A stretch of DNA of 22,983 nucleotides. Origin: an uncultured Halieaceae bacterium. GTDB taxonomy: Bacteria; Pseudomonadota; Gammaproteobacteria; Pseudomonadales; Halieaceae. Positions 22,504 to 22,983 of this stretch are shown piece by piece; the first letter of the stretch is position 1; every line of letters begins with the position of its first letter. The stretch spans positions 1 through 22,983 of the forward strand of contig CALJFL010000089.1 of the NCBI GenBank assembly GCA_938074135.1. The letters run 5' to 3'. The position numbers were made by a program, and so were the translations under genes. The notes under the pieces are model-generated. The model saw only the letters and a program-made list of their open reading frames with translations. It was not told the DNA's origin and did not search any database.

Positions 22504-22983
22504 TTGGCAGACGACAGAACTTCACCGCCCTCCGGCGTTGCGCTGATGCGCAAGCCAGGGCCAACCCAGGCCGAGATGGTGCGCCTGGGTCTGGAGCGGG
22601 ACATCTTCAGCGGCAAACTGACACCGGGTATGGCCTTGGAAGAGGCCCGAATTGCCCGTGACTACGCGGTCTCCCGGACGCCCGTTCGGGAGGCGATAGC
22701 CAATCTGGTGCAGTGTGGGTTGGTCGAAAAAGTTGCCCACAAGCGGGCCGTTGTGAGCGCCATGGACGCCGCCAAACTGCTGGAACTGTTCGAGGCCCTC
22801 GCCGAACTTGAGGCCCTGGCTGCTCGGCTGGCCTGCGCTCGTATGTCGGCCGCTGATAAAGCGCAATTGACGCTGGTGCACGAGGAGGCCGCTGCCCTGC
22901 TGGCCAGTAAAGGTGACGATAACGCCTATGCGTCACTGGGGGAGCGGTTCCACCAGTTGGTCCTCGAAGGCTGTCGCAACCAG
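22504..22983 (+). CDS. GntR-family (FadR/FCD-type) transcriptional regulator, 3' partial
   Basis: The frame runs open to the window end, giving 160 residues of a protein that normally has about 220-240. The N-terminal winged helix-turn-helix is clear: GLERDIFSGKLTPGMALEEARIARDYAVSRTPVREAI (split here as GLERDIFSGKLTPGMALE and ARDYAVSRTPVREAI), then LVEKVAHKRAVVS. The start of the all-helical FCD ligand domain follows (LLELFEALAELEALAARLAC and GERFHQLVLEGCRNQ). The chosen start is TTG at 22504, with AGGA 8 bases upstream; an in-frame ATG at 22546 lacks a ribosome site, and GTGs at 22456 and 22465 remain possible. It is divergent from the molybdenum-hydroxylase operon across a 232-bp gap and probably regulates it or itself in response to a carboxylic acid; this is inference. 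Confidence 0.85.
   Translation, partial: MADDRTSPPSGVALMRKPGPTQAEMVRLGLERDIFSGKLTPGMALEEARIARDYAVSRTPVREAIANLVQCGLVEKVAHKRAVVSAMDAAKLLELFEALAELEALAARLACARMSAADKAQLTLVHEEAAALLASKGDDNAYASLGERFHQLVLEGCRNQ

Noticed and set aside
1..22983. Mobile element, integrase, attachment site, tRNA or rRNA
   Set aside because: No transposase or integrase protein, terminal inverted repeats or RNA gene pattern was seen, so there is no direct sign of recent transfer.

Overview
The window looks like a catabolic (accessory) region of a Gram-negative proteobacterium. It has an outer-membrane TonB-dependent receptor, a lipoprotein signal with a lipobox, a Tat signal, a c-type cytochrome and moderately GC-rich genes with good Shine-Dalgarno sites. 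The gene mix (TonB receptor, many SDRs, P450, Rieske oxygenase, LLM flavin oxygenase, DUF3604, PVA-dehydrogenase-like quinoprotein) recalls marine Gammaproteobacteria or sphingomonads. That placement is inference; no rRNA or species marker is present.

Layout. (1) 2-880: a flavin-dependent LLM-class monooxygenase, cut by the window start. (2) 1012-3447: a TonB-dependent receptor, followed by a hairpin terminator that can serve both strands. (3) 3511-6026, leftward: SDR, SDR and two NTF2/SnoaL-like proteins, closely spaced as one operon. (4) 6168-11626, rightward from the same divergent promoter: double-bond reductase (MDR), three SDRs, a cytochrome P450 and a ThuA-like protein. (5) 11660-14213: a second divergent pair, a zinc alcohol dehydrogenase (leftward) and a Rieske oxygenase alpha subunit (rightward). 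(6) 14234-14905: a TetR-family regulator, then a 15-bp tandem repeat array and a DUF3604 lipoprotein (leftward). (7) 17337-22271: a cytochrome c/PQQ quinoprotein facing a leftward operon of two molybdenum-hydroxylase subunits and a Dabb protein. (8) 22504-end: the start of a GntR/FadR-type regulator.

How the genes may fit together. The receptor could import a hydrophobic substrate. The P450, Rieske and LLM oxygenases could introduce oxygen. The five SDRs, the zinc dehydrogenase and the MDR reductase could oxidise alcohols and saturate double bonds, and the NTF2-fold proteins could isomerise or dehydrate intermediates. The quinoprotein and the Tat-exported molybdenum hydroxylase would act in the periplasm. 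Terpenoid- or steroid-like compounds are reasonable guesses, but the sequence does not name the substrate.

The most useful new observation is a family of four related 18-bp imperfect palindromes. They lie upstream of the receptor gene, in both central divergent promoters, and upstream of tetR itself. This suggests that one TetR regulator controls a regulon spanning most of the window. No tRNA, rRNA, CRISPR array, transposase or integrase was found.
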